Shown: positions 55,788-64,000 of the stretch, in pieces
How the letters are laid out: each line of letters starts with the position of its first letter
Position numbering within the stretch: the stretch's first letter is position 1
NCBI RefSeq assembly: GCF_002024165.1
Contig: NZ_MWQN01000006.1
Location: 124,001 to 188,000, forward strand
From: Embleya scabrispora
Lineage (GTDB): Bacteria; Actinomycetota; Actinomycetes; Streptomycetales; Streptomycetaceae
Direction of reading: 5' to 3'
DNA: 64,000 nt
Position numbers and translations under genes: made by a program
The notes under the pieces: generated by a model
Database searches by the model: none
Seen by the model: the letters and a program-made list of their open reading frames with translations, nothing else
Told to the model about the DNA's origin: nothing

Positions 55788-56746
55788 TATTCCTGAGATT
55801 CGCCGTACGGCGGTTGCTGGAGATGGCCGTCACCCTGCTCGGCGCCTCGTTCGTGGTCTTCGGTGCGATGTACCTGGCGCCGGGGAATGCGGCGAGTTTC
55901 CTCCTGGGCGGGCGGTCGGCCTCGCCGGCCGCCCTTCGGGCGATCGAGAACCAGTACCACCTGAACGACCCGTTCATCGTGCAGTACGGCCGCTGGCTCG
56001 GGAACATCCTGCACGGCGACTTCGGCCGCTCGCTGCAGTACCGCACCGACGTGTCCGAACTTCTGTCCTCCCGGCTGCCCACCACGCTCCTCCTCGTCGG
56101 CATGGCGCTGGTCGTCGTCATCGTGCTCGGCCTGGCTCTCGGCTGGATCGGCGCGGTGCGCGGCGGCGCGACCGACTCGGGGATCCTGGTCGGCACCACG
56201 TTCGCGATCGGCACGCCGTCGTTCGTGGCGGCGATCCTGCTCCAGGGCCTGTTCGCGGTGCAGTTGGGTTGGTTCCCGTCCAGCGGCAGCGGAAGCGGGG
56301 ACGGGTTCGGCCGGATGCTGTGGCACCTGGCCCTCCCGGCCGTCGCGCTCGCGCTCTACCTGGTCGGGCTGCTGGCCCGGGTAACGCGGGCGGCGATGCT
56401 CGAGGCGATGGAGGGCGAGCACGTCACCGTCGCCCGCAGCCGCGGTGTCCCCGAACGGCACATCATCGGCCGGCACGTTTTCCGCAACGCGCTCGGCCCC
56501 GTACTGACCACCGCGGGCCTGATCGTCTCGACGCTGCTGGTGTGCACCGTGCTCGTGGAGTCCGCGTTCAGCGTCGGCGGCATCGGACAGCTTCTCGAAC
56601 TGTCCGCTACCACCAAGGACTTCCCGACCGTGCAGGCCATCTCCCTGATCATCATCGCGGTCTTCATGACCGTGAACCTCCTCGTCGACCTGCTGCTGCC
56701 CCTGGTCGACCCGCGCATCAGCCTGGGATCGAGGGCCGACGCATGA
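55784..56746 (+). CDS. ABC permease, DppB/OppB type
   Basis: A 320-residue membrane protein from GTG 55784, overlapping the binding-protein stop (GTGA). Six membrane helices; N-terminal FAVRRLLEMAVTLLGASFVV, DPFIVQYGRWLGNILHGDFG and the cytoplasmic EAA-like loop (ARSRGVPERHIIGRHVFRNA). First of two permease subunits. Confidence 0.94.
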   Translation: MIFLRFAVRRLLEMAVTLLGASFVVFGAMYLAPGNAASFLLGGRSASPAALRAIENQYHLNDPFIVQYGRWLGNILHGDFGRSLQYRTDVSELLSSRLPTTLLLVGMALVVVIVLGLALGWIGAVRGGATDSGILVGTTFAIGTPSFVAAILLQGLFAVQLGWFPSSGSGSGDGFGRMLWHLALPAVALALYLVGLLARVTRAAMLEAMEGEHVTVARSRGVPERHIIGRHVFRNALGPVLTTAGLIVSTLLVCTVLVESAFSVGGIGQLLELSATTKDFPTVQAISLIIIAVFMTVNLLVDLLLPLVDPRISLGSRADA

Positions 56747-57600
56747 GTTCCGTGACCCTCATCCGGCGTCCGGGCCTGTCCCGGATCCGCGCGAGGCGCG
56801 CTCCGCTGTACGTGGTCAGCCTGGTGTTCGTCGGCGTGGTCGTCGTCATGGCGCTGCTCGCGCCGTGGATCGCGCCGTACGACCCCAACACGGCCGAGCT
56901 CGGCAACGCGCTGGCACCGTCGTCGGCGGACCATCTGCTCGGTGTGGACGCGGCGGGCCGGGACACGCTGTCCCGGCTCGTCGTCGGGGCCCGCACCTCG
57001 CTGCTCGGCCCGCTCGGCGTGGTCGTCATCTCCACGCTGCTGGGCGCGGCGGTCGGCGTCGCGGCCGGCTGGCGCGGCGGCCGGCTCGACTCGCTGCTGT
57101 CGCGCGGCTCCGAACTGACGCTGGCCTTCCCGGGGTTGCTGATGGCGATCCTCATCGTGGCGGTCTACGGCGAGGGGCTCATGGCGCCGGTCGTGGCGCT
57201 GTCGATCGCGTACTTCCCGTACGTCAGCCGACTCACCCGCTCACTGGTGCTCGCCGAACGTGCCCGGCCCTACGTGGCCGCGTACCAGGTGCAGGGGCAC
57301 TCGGGGCCGCAGATCTGCGTCAAGCACGTGGTGCCCAACATCGCGCCGGTGGTGCTGGCGCAGTCCACCGTCAACTTCGGGTACGCCCTGATCGACCTGG
57401 CCGGCCTGTCGTTCCTCGGCCTGGGTGTCCCGGCTCTCACACCCGACTGGGGACGCATGGTCTTCGACGGCAAGTCCGCCATCCAGAGCGGCTATCCGCT
57501 CTCGGCGATCGTCCCGTGTCTGGCGATCATCCTCACCGTCGTGGCGTTCAACGTGGTCGGCGAGCGGTGGGCCGACAAGGTCGCGGGGAGGAAGCGGTGA
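56743..57600 (+). CDS. ABC permease, DppC/OppC type
   Basis: A 285-residue membrane protein; ATG 56743 overlaps the previous stop (ATGA). It contains APWIAPYDPN, HLLGVDAAGRDTLSRLVVGA (OppC N-terminal motif) and the EAA-like loop ending KHVVPNIAPVVLAQ. Six helices. Second permease subunit of the importer. Confidence 0.94.
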   Translation: MSSVTLIRRPGLSRIRARRAPLYVVSLVFVGVVVVMALLAPWIAPYDPNTAELGNALAPSSADHLLGVDAAGRDTLSRLVVGARTSLLGPLGVVVISTLLGAAVGVAAGWRGGRLDSLLSRGSELTLAFPGLLMAILIVAVYGEGLMAPVVALSIAYFPYVSRLTRSLVLAERARPYVAAYQVQGHSGPQICVKHVVPNIAPVVLAQSTVNFGYALIDLAGLSFLGLGVPALTPDWGRMVFDGKSAIQSGYPLSAIVPCLAIILTVVAFNVVGERWADKVAGRKR

Positions 57601-58577
57601 GCGCAACACTCGACATCCAAGGGCTGCGGCTGTGGCTCCCGGACACCGCCCGCCCGGTCTTGGACGGCGTCGACCTGACGGTCGGCCCGTCGGAGACGGT
57701 GGCGCTGGTCGGCGAGTCGGGCTCCGGCAAGACCCTGACGTCTCGCACGGTGCTGCGCCTGCTTCCCAAGGACGCAGAGACCCACGGCAAGGTCCTGGTC
57801 GCCGGAGACGACGTGCTGACCATGAACGCCAAGCAGCTGCGCAGGCTGCGCACACAGACCGCGGCGATGGTCTTCCAGGACCCGCGCGCCGCCATCAACC
57901 CGCTGCGCCGCATCGGCGACTTCCTCACCGAGGGCATGCGGCTCAACAAGCTGATGACGGCGCCGACGGCGACCGCACGCGCGGGCGAACTCCTGGACGC
58001 GGTCGGCCTGTCCGCTGATCTGATGGGAAGCTATCCGGGCCGGTTGTCGGGCGGCATGCTGCAACGCGTCATGATCGCCGCGGCGCTCATGGGCGACCCG
58101 AAGCTGCTGCTCGCCGACGAGCCGACCACCGCACTGGACGTCACCTCGCAGGCCGAGGTCGTCACGCTACTCGGCGACCTGCGCGAACGCTTCGGCACAG
58201 GGCTGCTGTTCGTCACCCACGACCTGGGGCTCGCCGCCGCGATCAGCGACCGTGTGTACGTGATGTACGCGGGACGTATCGCGGAGACCGGGCCTGCCGC
58301 GTCGATCTTCGCGCGGCCGCGACACCCGTACACCAGGGCGCTGCTCGAGTCGACGCCGAGCCTGGACGCCCCGCAGGGCCGGCTGACGGCCATCGAGGGC
58401 CGGCCGCCGGACCTGCGCAAGGACGTGGTCGGCTGTCCGTTCGCACCCCGGTGCGCGCTCGCCACCGAGGTGTGCACGACGACGGCGCCGCCCGTCTCCG
58501 CCGCGCCCGACGAGCCCGCGCACACCGCCGCATGCCACCACGCGGAACGTCTGGAACGGGAGGCCGCGGATGTCTGA
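57597..58577 (+). CDS. ABC ATPase, DppD/OppD type
   Basis: A 326-residue protein from GTG 57597, overlapping the previous stop (GTGA). Walker A GESGSGKT, signature LSGGMLQRVMIA, Walker B LLLADEPTTALD, H-loop FVTHDLG, and the C-terminal oligopeptide motif CPFAPRC with further cysteines, which may bind an iron-sulfur cluster as in related OppD/DppD proteins. Confidence 0.95.
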   Translation: MSATLDIQGLRLWLPDTARPVLDGVDLTVGPSETVALVGESGSGKTLTSRTVLRLLPKDAETHGKVLVAGDDVLTMNAKQLRRLRTQTAAMVFQDPRAAINPLRRIGDFLTEGMRLNKLMTAPTATARAGELLDAVGLSADLMGSYPGRLSGGMLQRVMIAAALMGDPKLLLADEPTTALDVTSQAEVVTLLGDLRERFGTGLLFVTHDLGLAAAISDRVYVMYAGRIAETGPAASIFARPRHPYTRALLESTPSLDAPQGRLTAIEGRPPDLRKDVVGCPFAPRCALATEVCTTTAPPVSAAPDEPAHTAACHHAERLEREAADV

Positions 58578-59403
58578 CTTTCTCCTCGAAGTCAGCGGAC
58601 TGACCCGCACGTTCGGTGAGGTGCGCGCGGTGGACGAGGTGTCGTTCACGTTGGCGAAGGCCGGTTCGCTCGGCATCGTCGGCGAGTCCGGGTCCGGTAA
58701 AACCACCACCGCCCGGATCATCGTCGGGTTGGAGCGCGCCGAGGGGGGCGTCGTGCGCGTGCACGGCGAGGAGCAGTCCGCGGGCGGGCGCGGACGGGCG
58801 GCCCGACTGGCCCGTGCCCGCCGCATCCAGATGGTGTTCCAAGACCCCTACCTGTCGCTCGACCCGCGCACCAGCGTCCAGGACGTGCTGCGGGAGACCC
58901 TCAAGCTGCACTTCCCGGACATCGACCACGCCTCGCGCATCCGGGAGTTGCTCGACCGAGTCGGGCTCGGCACGCGGGCGGCGGAGGCACGGCCGCGCGA
59001 ACTGTCCGGCGGGCAGCGGCAGCGCGTCGCCATCGCGCGGGCCATCGCGGTCGAGCCTGCCATCCTCGTCCTCGACGAGGCGGTCGCCGCGCTGGACGTC
59101 TCGGTCCAGGCGCAGATCCTCAACCTGCTCGCGGATATCCGCGAACAGACCGGTATCGGCTACCTGTTCATCACGCACGACCTGGGCGTGGTGCGCTGCG
59201 TCACGGATGACGTGATCGTGATGCGGCGCGGGCGGATCGTCGAGGCGGGTCGCACCGCGGACGTGCTCACGTCGCCGCAGCACCCGTACACGCAGCTGCT
59301 GCTGGCCTCCGTGCCACGGCCCGGCTGGGACCCGAAGGCCATCGGACAGGCGCGGCGCGCACTGGCGGATGCCGCCGAGGGCCGGCCGGCGAAGGCGGGC
59401 TGA
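58570..59403 (+). CDS. ABC ATPase, DppF/OppF type
   Basis: A 277-residue protein overlapping the previous gene by 8 bases. Walker A GESGSGKTT, signature LSGGQRQRVAIA, Walker B ILVLDEAVAALD and H-loop FITHDLG. It lacks the long Cys-rich C-terminal extension of its partner. Last gene of the operon, followed 8 bp later by a strong terminator. Confidence 0.95.
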   Translation: MSDFLLEVSGLTRTFGEVRAVDEVSFTLAKAGSLGIVGESGSGKTTTARIIVGLERAEGGVVRVHGEEQSAGGRGRAARLARARRIQMVFQDPYLSLDPRTSVQDVLRETLKLHFPDIDHASRIRELLDRVGLGTRAAEARPRELSGGQRQRVAIARAIAVEPAILVLDEAVAALDVSVQAQILNLLADIREQTGIGYLFITHDLGVVRCVTDDVIVMRRGRIVEAGRTADVLTSPQHPYTQLLLASVPRPGWDPKAIGQARRALADAAEGRPAKAG

Positions 59404-59411
59404 CGAACACG

Positions 59412-59452
59412 CGGGGGTGCCCGTCCTGGGTGTGGCAGGACGGACACCCCCG
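59412..59452 (+). terminator. Strong operon terminator
   Basis: 17-bp arms (59412-59428 and 59436-59452, one G-U pair) around GGTGTGG, 8 bp after the last ABC gene. Ends the deiminase/ABC operon. Confidence 0.88.
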
Positions 59453-59651
59453 CTTCGGCCCGCTTCGGTGGCCGGGTGTGATGGGGCCGCGGCCCAGACC
59501 GAGTGGGTCGCGCAGCCCGGCCGGGGAGTTGACCGTCTGCGCGAGAGTGCCCAGGACCTTGTCGGACGCCTCGCTGCCCTTCGCGCTCACGGAACCGACT
59601 CACGGCGACTGCGGCTGCTCAGCCGGTGACTGGCATCGGGGCGGAAATCGG

Positions 59652-60227
59652 TCATCGGCGGCCGGTCGTGGCATCGCCCGCCCAGACGAACTGCTCGCCC
59701 AGGGTGATCGTGATGCCGCGATCCCAGCGGCGGATTCGGCCGTCGCGCTCCCACGCGTCCCACGCCGGCTCGATCTCGTCCACCAGGCGCCGAAGCCCAC
59801 CCTGCCCGGCGCAGATCCGGCCGTCGGGCAGCGTGGTGAGTACCGCCCACAATCGGGCGCCGTCGTGGATCCACGCGTTGACGCCGTCCTCGGTGAGCAG
59901 TCGGGCGACGGCCCGAGTGGCGAGGGTATGGACGCGGTCGACACCGCCCAGTCGCGCCGCGCTGTCCTGCGCCCAACCGCGCACCGCGTCACCGTCGCCA
60001 ACGTCCAGTCCCATCAGGTACGGCTTCGTGGCGCGCGGTCCGTGTTCGGCGGAACGGGTTGCACGAGCGGTGAGTTCGCCCGTGTGAACCAGCGCCGCGC
60101 GGTCGGTGTCGGCGAGCGCCACTCGGGCCCCACGCCGGGCGAACTCGACCGCCAACGCCCGCCCCGGTCCCGCCCCGACCCCGGTGACCGCGACCACTCT
60201 GCCGTCCGGGTTCCGCACCGGTCCCAC
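59652..60227 (-). pseudogene. Short-chain dehydrogenase N-terminus fused to an unrelated segment
   Basis: From GTG 60227 the first about 105 residues form an SDR Rossmann start: VVAVTGVGAGPGRALAVEFA (the TGxxxGxG motif altered to TGVGAGPG) and RGARVALADTDRAALV. The catalytic Tyr-x-x-x-Lys half is missing. The remaining about 85 residues (NAWIHDGARLWAVLTTLPDG, WERDGRIRRWDRGITITLGE) come from an unrelated protein. The join is in frame near 59900. Possibly a deletion relic; function unlikely. Confidence 0.55.
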
Positions 60228-60669
60228 CTCCGCACCCGCGTCGACACCGGTCAAGAAGTCGGGTGAACAGCGCCGATACCCGCGTCCGTACCGACCGATG
60301 CTTTTGGACCGATGCTTTTGGTACGACCGGTGTCCGACCGGCTCGGCAATCCCGGCGCAGCCGGGATGACGCCGCACGAGTGACGACCAAGGTGACGCCG
60401 CATGAGCCGCGCCCGTCCCGGGGCGCGGTTCAGCCCCCGAATCGGGGGGCGGCTGCCGTCACACGGTCGACCAACTTCCGGTCCCCTCGCGCGGTCCGCG
60501 TTCGGGTGAGCCCGGACCCGGCCCGGTTTCGGTCACCCGCGAGAGGGGACACGGCAAACCGTGCCCGCCGGTGCGCGGCACTGCGGCGACGCCGCACCAT
60601 CCCTCCCCACCGGCCGGTCCGTGAGCCATTGTGCCGTCGGTGCCCACCTCGAGCAGGAAGACGCTCCCC
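60228..60669. other. Intergenic region with a 14-bp tandem repeat
   Basis: About 440 bp without a supported gene. GACCGATGCTTTTG occurs twice in tandem (60293-60306 and 60307-60320); it may be part of a regulatory site, though nothing else supports this. Confidence 0.45.
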
Positions 60670-61575
60670 ATGACCTCCACCACCACCTCCCCGGCGGCCG
60701 ACACGTTCCTGCCCGAGGGCGGCCATCCCTTCCACATCACCCCGAACGAGGAGCGTTGTCTGCGGACGCAGGGCGCGCGCGTCGCCCCCTCCCCCGTCAT
60801 CGCCCAGGCCGCGTCCTTCGACGAATACGTCCGCCAACTCATGATCCCGCCCGCCGTGATGGACCTCTACCGCAAGGCCGCGGACCTGCGCATGTCCCCC
60901 ATCGAGATCGAGGCGATGCGCAAACACCTCGCACCGCTCGCGCCCGGCTCCAACGGGCTGCTGCGCCGCATCATGCTCGACAAGGCGGAAAGGGACGACA
61001 CCCACCCGCCCTACATCCGCGTCGCGTGCACCGGCAGGGGCACCTACGACCAGTGGGCCGTCGACCACGGCCACATCGACACCCTCGACGACCCCTACGG
61101 CGACATCGGATCACCCGCCGTACTGGAGATCTGGCCCGCCCAGCACTATTCGCCGATCCACTCCCACGGCAAGACCACCGGCATCGTCTTCTGCCTCGCC
61201 GGCCAACTCGACGTCATGGTCTACGACCGCCTCGCCAAGGACGCCACCAAACTCGCCCTGGTCACCCTCACCCCCGGCCAATGCGCCTGGCTCACCAAGA
61301 CGAACTTCGCCGTCCACAAGGTCTACTGCCCCCTCGACGGCGGCAACGGCCCCACCCGCCCCGACTACATCAACAACACCGACGAGTTCGGCGCCAGCTT
61401 CCACGTCTACCTCAACGAGGACGAACTCACCGTGCAAGCCTACGACGAGAGCGACACCCGAGACGCCTTCGACTACATCGACGAGATCACCGGCGAACAA
61501 AGGCAGTTCAAGACCTACTCCGACCTGTCCTGGAGCATCCTGCGCCGCGTCCTGGCCAACACCCCACTCGGCTGA
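60670..61575 (+). CDS. Cysteine dioxygenase-like cupin protein
   Basis: A 301-residue protein from ATG 60670; AGGAAG lies 8-13 bases upstream. Residues about 135-235 form a cupin with the metal motif PIHSHGKTTGIVFCLAG (H-x-H) and the third His in NFAVHKVYCPL, as in CDO-type thiol dioxygenases. The N-terminal 130 residues are helical and longer than in classical CDO, and the C-terminus (VQAYDESDTRDAFDYIDEIT) is also extended. Likely an iron-dependent dioxygenase of a thiol or related small molecule. No partner gene is visible. Confidence 0.75.
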   Translation: MTSTTTSPAADTFLPEGGHPFHITPNEERCLRTQGARVAPSPVIAQAASFDEYVRQLMIPPAVMDLYRKAADLRMSPIEIEAMRKHLAPLAPGSNGLLRRIMLDKAERDDTHPPYIRVACTGRGTYDQWAVDHGHIDTLDDPYGDIGSPAVLEIWPAQHYSPIHSHGKTTGIVFCLAGQLDVMVYDRLAKDATKLALVTLTPGQCAWLTKTNFAVHKVYCPLDGGNGPTRPDYINNTDEFGASFHVYLNEDELTVQAYDESDTRDAFDYIDEITGEQRQFKTYSDLSWSILRRVLANTPLG

Positions 61576-62189
61576 ACCAGCCCCGGCCCTTCCCGAAGTC
61601 CGGCGGCCGACCCCGCGGACCCCGGACGACGACGCCCCTTCGAGGAGCGTCGAGGCGGCCACGGCACATCGCGGCCCCGCCGGGAGAGGCGATGCCACCT
61701 GCACCGTCCGCAAGGGCGACGGGACCACCACGGTCACCGTCATCAGCCCTCGGCCCTCACGGAACCGTGCGCAATGGTCTCCCGATACACGGCTCTTGTC
61801 ACTCTGGTCATCGAACTTCCGCACACTCGAATCTCGCGCCCGCACGGCGCGTGGGCGCGCACACGCAGGGACTGGGCGTAGATGGCCTCAAGGACGTCGA
61901 CGAAGCCGGGCCTCGGTCGGTGTGACGACCGCGAAACAGGATGCACGAGGCTCAGGGGACAGATCCGGCGCGCGCCGCCTGGCCACCGCTCACAGTGCTC
62001 CGGCGGAATGACCGCCCGGGGCCGATGCCATCGGTGAACGCCGCTCGGTGCCTCGGACCAGGGGCACTGTCACGGATGGCGCTGACGTTGTTTGGCGGGC
62101 TCTGGCAGCGATCACGGGGAGCCGTCACGCTCGGTGAGAACGCCCAGACCCGCAGAGGGGTGTGGGGTGACGGCGCAGGCATTGAGGGA
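61576..62189. other. Intergenic stretch next to a transposase remnant
   Basis: About 610 bp with no supported gene. A short plus frame near 61690 (CTVRKGDGTTTVTVI) may be a relic. The sequence adjoining the transposase break at about 62197 is probably unrelated flanking DNA. Confidence 0.45.
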
Positions 62190-62646
62190 ACCATGTGTAG
62201 ACCTCGGCCAGGTGGGGCTGGACCTCGCCGGTGGTCAGCCCCTTCGCGGACAGCGAGATCACCATCTCGTCCACCTCCGACAGACGCCGCTGCCGCTCGC
62301 GGACGATCCGCGGCTCGAACGATCCGTCGCGGTCCCGCGGCACCGATATCTCCACCGGGCCCACATCGGTCAACACGGTCTTCGCGCGCGTGCCGTTGCG
62401 CAAGTTCCCGCGGTTGTCCCCGACCGGATCGTGCTTCTCATACTCGAGATGGTCGGTGATCTCACCCTCGAGAGCGGACTCGAGAATCCGCTTGGTCAGT
62501 TGCTGCAACAGCCCGCCCTCGCCCACCAGATCCAGGCCCTGGGCCCGGGCCCGACCCACCAACTCGTTCAACCGGCCGTCCACAGCCTCATCGGCGACGC
62601 CCTCAACCGGGCTGTCCTGCACCGGCTCTGACATCACGTCAGTCAT
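62190..62646 (-). mobile_element. IS256-family transposase N-terminal remnant
   Basis: From ATG 62646 about 150 residues match the start of mutator-type IS256 transposases: LLQQLTKRILESALEGEITD, HLEYEKHDPVGDNRGNLRNG, VPRDRDGSFEPRIV and SLSAKGLTTGEVQPHLAEVY. Homology stops near 62197; the catalytic DDE part is gone, and the frame runs on as random sequence to 62125. A dead remnant; no terminal inverted repeats were found. Confidence 0.88.
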
Positions 62647-62757
62647 CTCTCGGCGTCACTTTCATGATCAGGTTCCACCGTTGGTTTTACAGTCCCGCCC
62701 CCGGGTCACGAGCGGACGCCGTATCCGGTCGCGGCCCGGGGGGTACGAGGCGCGACG

Positions 62758-63765
62758 TCAACGAGGGTTCGGCTCCCCGGCCGTCCACGGCACGGCTGGA
62801 GGACATGCCTGCGCAAGCATCCGCTGGGGCGGCGCGACATAACCGAGGATGCGGCCGTCGGGGGTACGGGCGCAGTCGGTCGCACCTCTGATGTGGTCCT
62901 TGGCAGAGTCCCAGACCAGCGCGCCCGACGCGTCGTAGCCGCGGATCCGGTTGTCCTCGGCGGGCTCCGGATCGCCGGCCCGTGCCGAGGAGCCCGTGGC
63001 GTACCAGATCCCGCCCGCCATCAGGGCGTCCTGTTCGCCTCGGCCATAATCCATGGTGACGCGGGTGACCCTGCCGCTGTATCGACCCCAGCCCTCCGTG
63101 GTCCACCGCCCCTGGAGCGTCTGGCCTCCTTCCAGGACTTCCACCGGCCCGATCATCCAGGCGCCATCGCGGCTGGAGGAGTCGGGTGAGGGAGTGGAGT
63201 CCGGCGCCGCGTCCCCGTGGCAATCGACCATCTGCCCGCGGTCGTCGACCGCGGTGGCGAAGTACAGGTCCGGGCGGCCCGGTCGCGGCGTACGCACGGC
63301 CAGATACGGACGAAACCTCGCGGCCGCCGCGGCCTGCGGCCGGCCGTCACCTCCAGGCAGAGTCAGTACACAGCGGTACACGAAATCCCGCGCGAGCGCC
63401 TCGGAGATGGCCCGCCCCTCGGGCACCGGGAGCATGCCCGCGGGCAGGGTGGGCGGCTTCACCACGGGGACCGGCGACTCGGTGCTCGCCGCGGACGCCT
63501 TCCCCGACGCCGCGGGCGGCGCATGGTGGGACCGGGCATCGTCATCGGAGAGGTTCACCGCGATACCCGTCGTAAGGGCCGCCACCGACGCCGCCACCAG
63601 GAGCGGGATGCGGTGGCGCGCCAGGAGCCCGCGCCGGGCGGGTAGCGCGGCGAGGCGAGGGTGGAGGTCGACGTCCTCGGCGGCGTCGAGCAGGGCCAAG
63701 ACCTCCTCCCGGCGCAGGTCGTGGTCGCGCAGGTCACGGTCGGCGGGCGGACGGTTCGCGATCAT
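62758..63765 (-). CDS. Single-pass membrane protein coupled to ECF sigma factor (CU044_5270-like)
   Basis: A 335-residue protein from ATG 63765 with AGGAGG 5-6 bases upstream. A short cytoplasmic helical part (REEVLALLDAAEDVDLHPRL), one membrane helix (IPLLVAASVAALTTGIAV) and a large extracytoplasmic domain (GGIWYATGSSARAGDPEPA, IRGYDASGALVWDSAKDHI). The ATG overlaps the sigma factor stop (ATGA). Topology and coupling suggest an anti-sigma or signal-sensing partner, although no zinc motif HxxxCxxC is visible. Confidence 0.75.
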   Translation of the reverse strand: MIANRPPADRDLRDHDLRREEVLALLDAAEDVDLHPRLAALPARRGLLARHRIPLLVAASVAALTTGIAVNLSDDDARSHHAPPAASGKASAASTESPVPVVKPPTLPAGMLPVPEGRAISEALARDFVYRCVLTLPGGDGRPQAAAAARFRPYLAVRTPRPGRPDLYFATAVDDRGQMVDCHGDAAPDSTPSPDSSSRDGAWMIGPVEVLEGGQTLQGRWTTEGWGRYSGRVTRVTMDYGRGEQDALMAGGIWYATGSSARAGDPEPAEDNRIRGYDASGALVWDSAKDHIRGATDCARTPDGRILGYVAPPQRMLAQACPPAVPWTAGEPNPR

Positions 63766-64000
63766 GACGCCTCCTGGGAAAACGCGGACCGGCGACCGGT
63801 CACGGCATCGGCCCGGGCCCTCTCGTCGGATGGGTCGGGCGGGACGAGTTTGCGCAACCTGGCTCGGGCCCGATGCAGTCGGGATTTGACCGTCCCGGCG
63901 GCCACACCCAGCACTGCCGCGGCGCCGTGCGTGTCGAGGCCGCTCCAGACGCACAACTCGAGGACCTCTCGGTCGTGGTCGGAGAGTTGGGCCATCGCCC
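63762..64000 (-). CDS. ECF sigma factor, C-terminal part (cut by window edge)
   Basis: Only the last about 78 residues are visible, containing sigma-70 region 4: LSDHDREVLELCVWSGLDTH, AAAVLGVAAGTVKSRLHRAR (HTH). The gene enters from the right edge, so region 2 is not seen. Stop overlaps the start of the membrane protein by four bases, a common arrangement for sigma/anti-sigma pairs. Confidence 0.9.
   Translation of the reverse strand, partial: AMAQLSDHDREVLELCVWSGLDTHGAAAVLGVAAGTVKSRLHRARARLRKLVPPDPSDERARADAVTGRRSAFSQEAS

Noticed and set aside
45577-59403. Natural-product biosynthetic gene cluster
   Set aside because: No polyketide, peptide synthetase, terpene or RiPP core gene is present; the unit is better read as degradation and uptake.
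60293-60320. 14-bp tandem duplication GACCGATGCTTTTG as a regulator site
   Set aside because: Only two copies, no symmetry and distant from the nearest start; reported as sequence detail only.

Overview
The window is high-GC DNA with strong G/C preference at third codon positions, many GTG starts, ATGA/GTGA-coupled operons, several TetR-type regulators and Tat-dependent signal peptides. This points to a filamentous actinomycete of the Streptomycetaceae type. The species cannot be fixed from the sequence, and no rRNA, tRNA or CRISPR array was found.

Left part (1-7.2 kb) is a signalling block. It holds the tail of a phytochrome-like histidine kinase, two paralogous response regulators with an N-terminal HTH-like region and a C-terminal receiver, a TipA-like MerR regulator, and a CHASE3/HAMP histidine kinase coupled to a receiver-PP2C phosphatase. 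The layout suggests a duplicated kinase/regulator cassette feeding an RsbU-like output.

The accessory region (7.2-33 kb) is dominated by three minus-strand STAND (NB-ARC/TPR) ATPase modules at about 9-14, 14-19 and 23.5-25.5 kb. Each NB-ARC gene is preceded by a small companion gene: two-helix membrane proteins in modules A and C, a hydrophobic/helical protein in module B. Two modules carry long TPR tandem arrays and two lie next to propeller-like proteins. Between them are a secreted small protein, a PLL/tachylectin-like propeller and a beta/gamma-crystallin-like protein. Many genes here are interrupted by frameshifts, several at G/C homopolymers, so either real decay or assembly error is possible. 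This has the look of a defence or conflict island, but that is inference.

The 33-46 kb region has well-preserved regulator/enzyme pairs: an ArsR/MFS exporter pair, an Lnt-like nitrilase-fold membrane protein next to a NarL-type two-component system, a TetR/alpha-beta hydrolase pair with a perfect operator palindrome, and a TetR/haloalkane dehalogenase pair.

The 45-59.4 kb region is the most coherent unit. Two divergent paralogous TetR regulators share a palindromic operator. Closely similar palindromes lie before a deleted agmatine deiminase relic at 46.4 kb and between divergent agmatine deiminase operons at 50.3 kb. Four apparently complete agmatine/peptidylarginine deiminase-family genes (three with Tat signals, two of those lipoproteins) and one relic are linked to a DUF4436 membrane protein and a complete family-5 (peptide-type) ABC importer, ending in a strong terminator. 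A likely reading is an extracytoplasmic guanidino-hydrolysing and uptake system.

The right end (59.5-64 kb) has a chimeric SDR relic, a cysteine dioxygenase-like cupin, an IS256-family transposase remnant, and an ECF sigma factor translationally coupled to a membrane protein that could be its anti-sigma partner.
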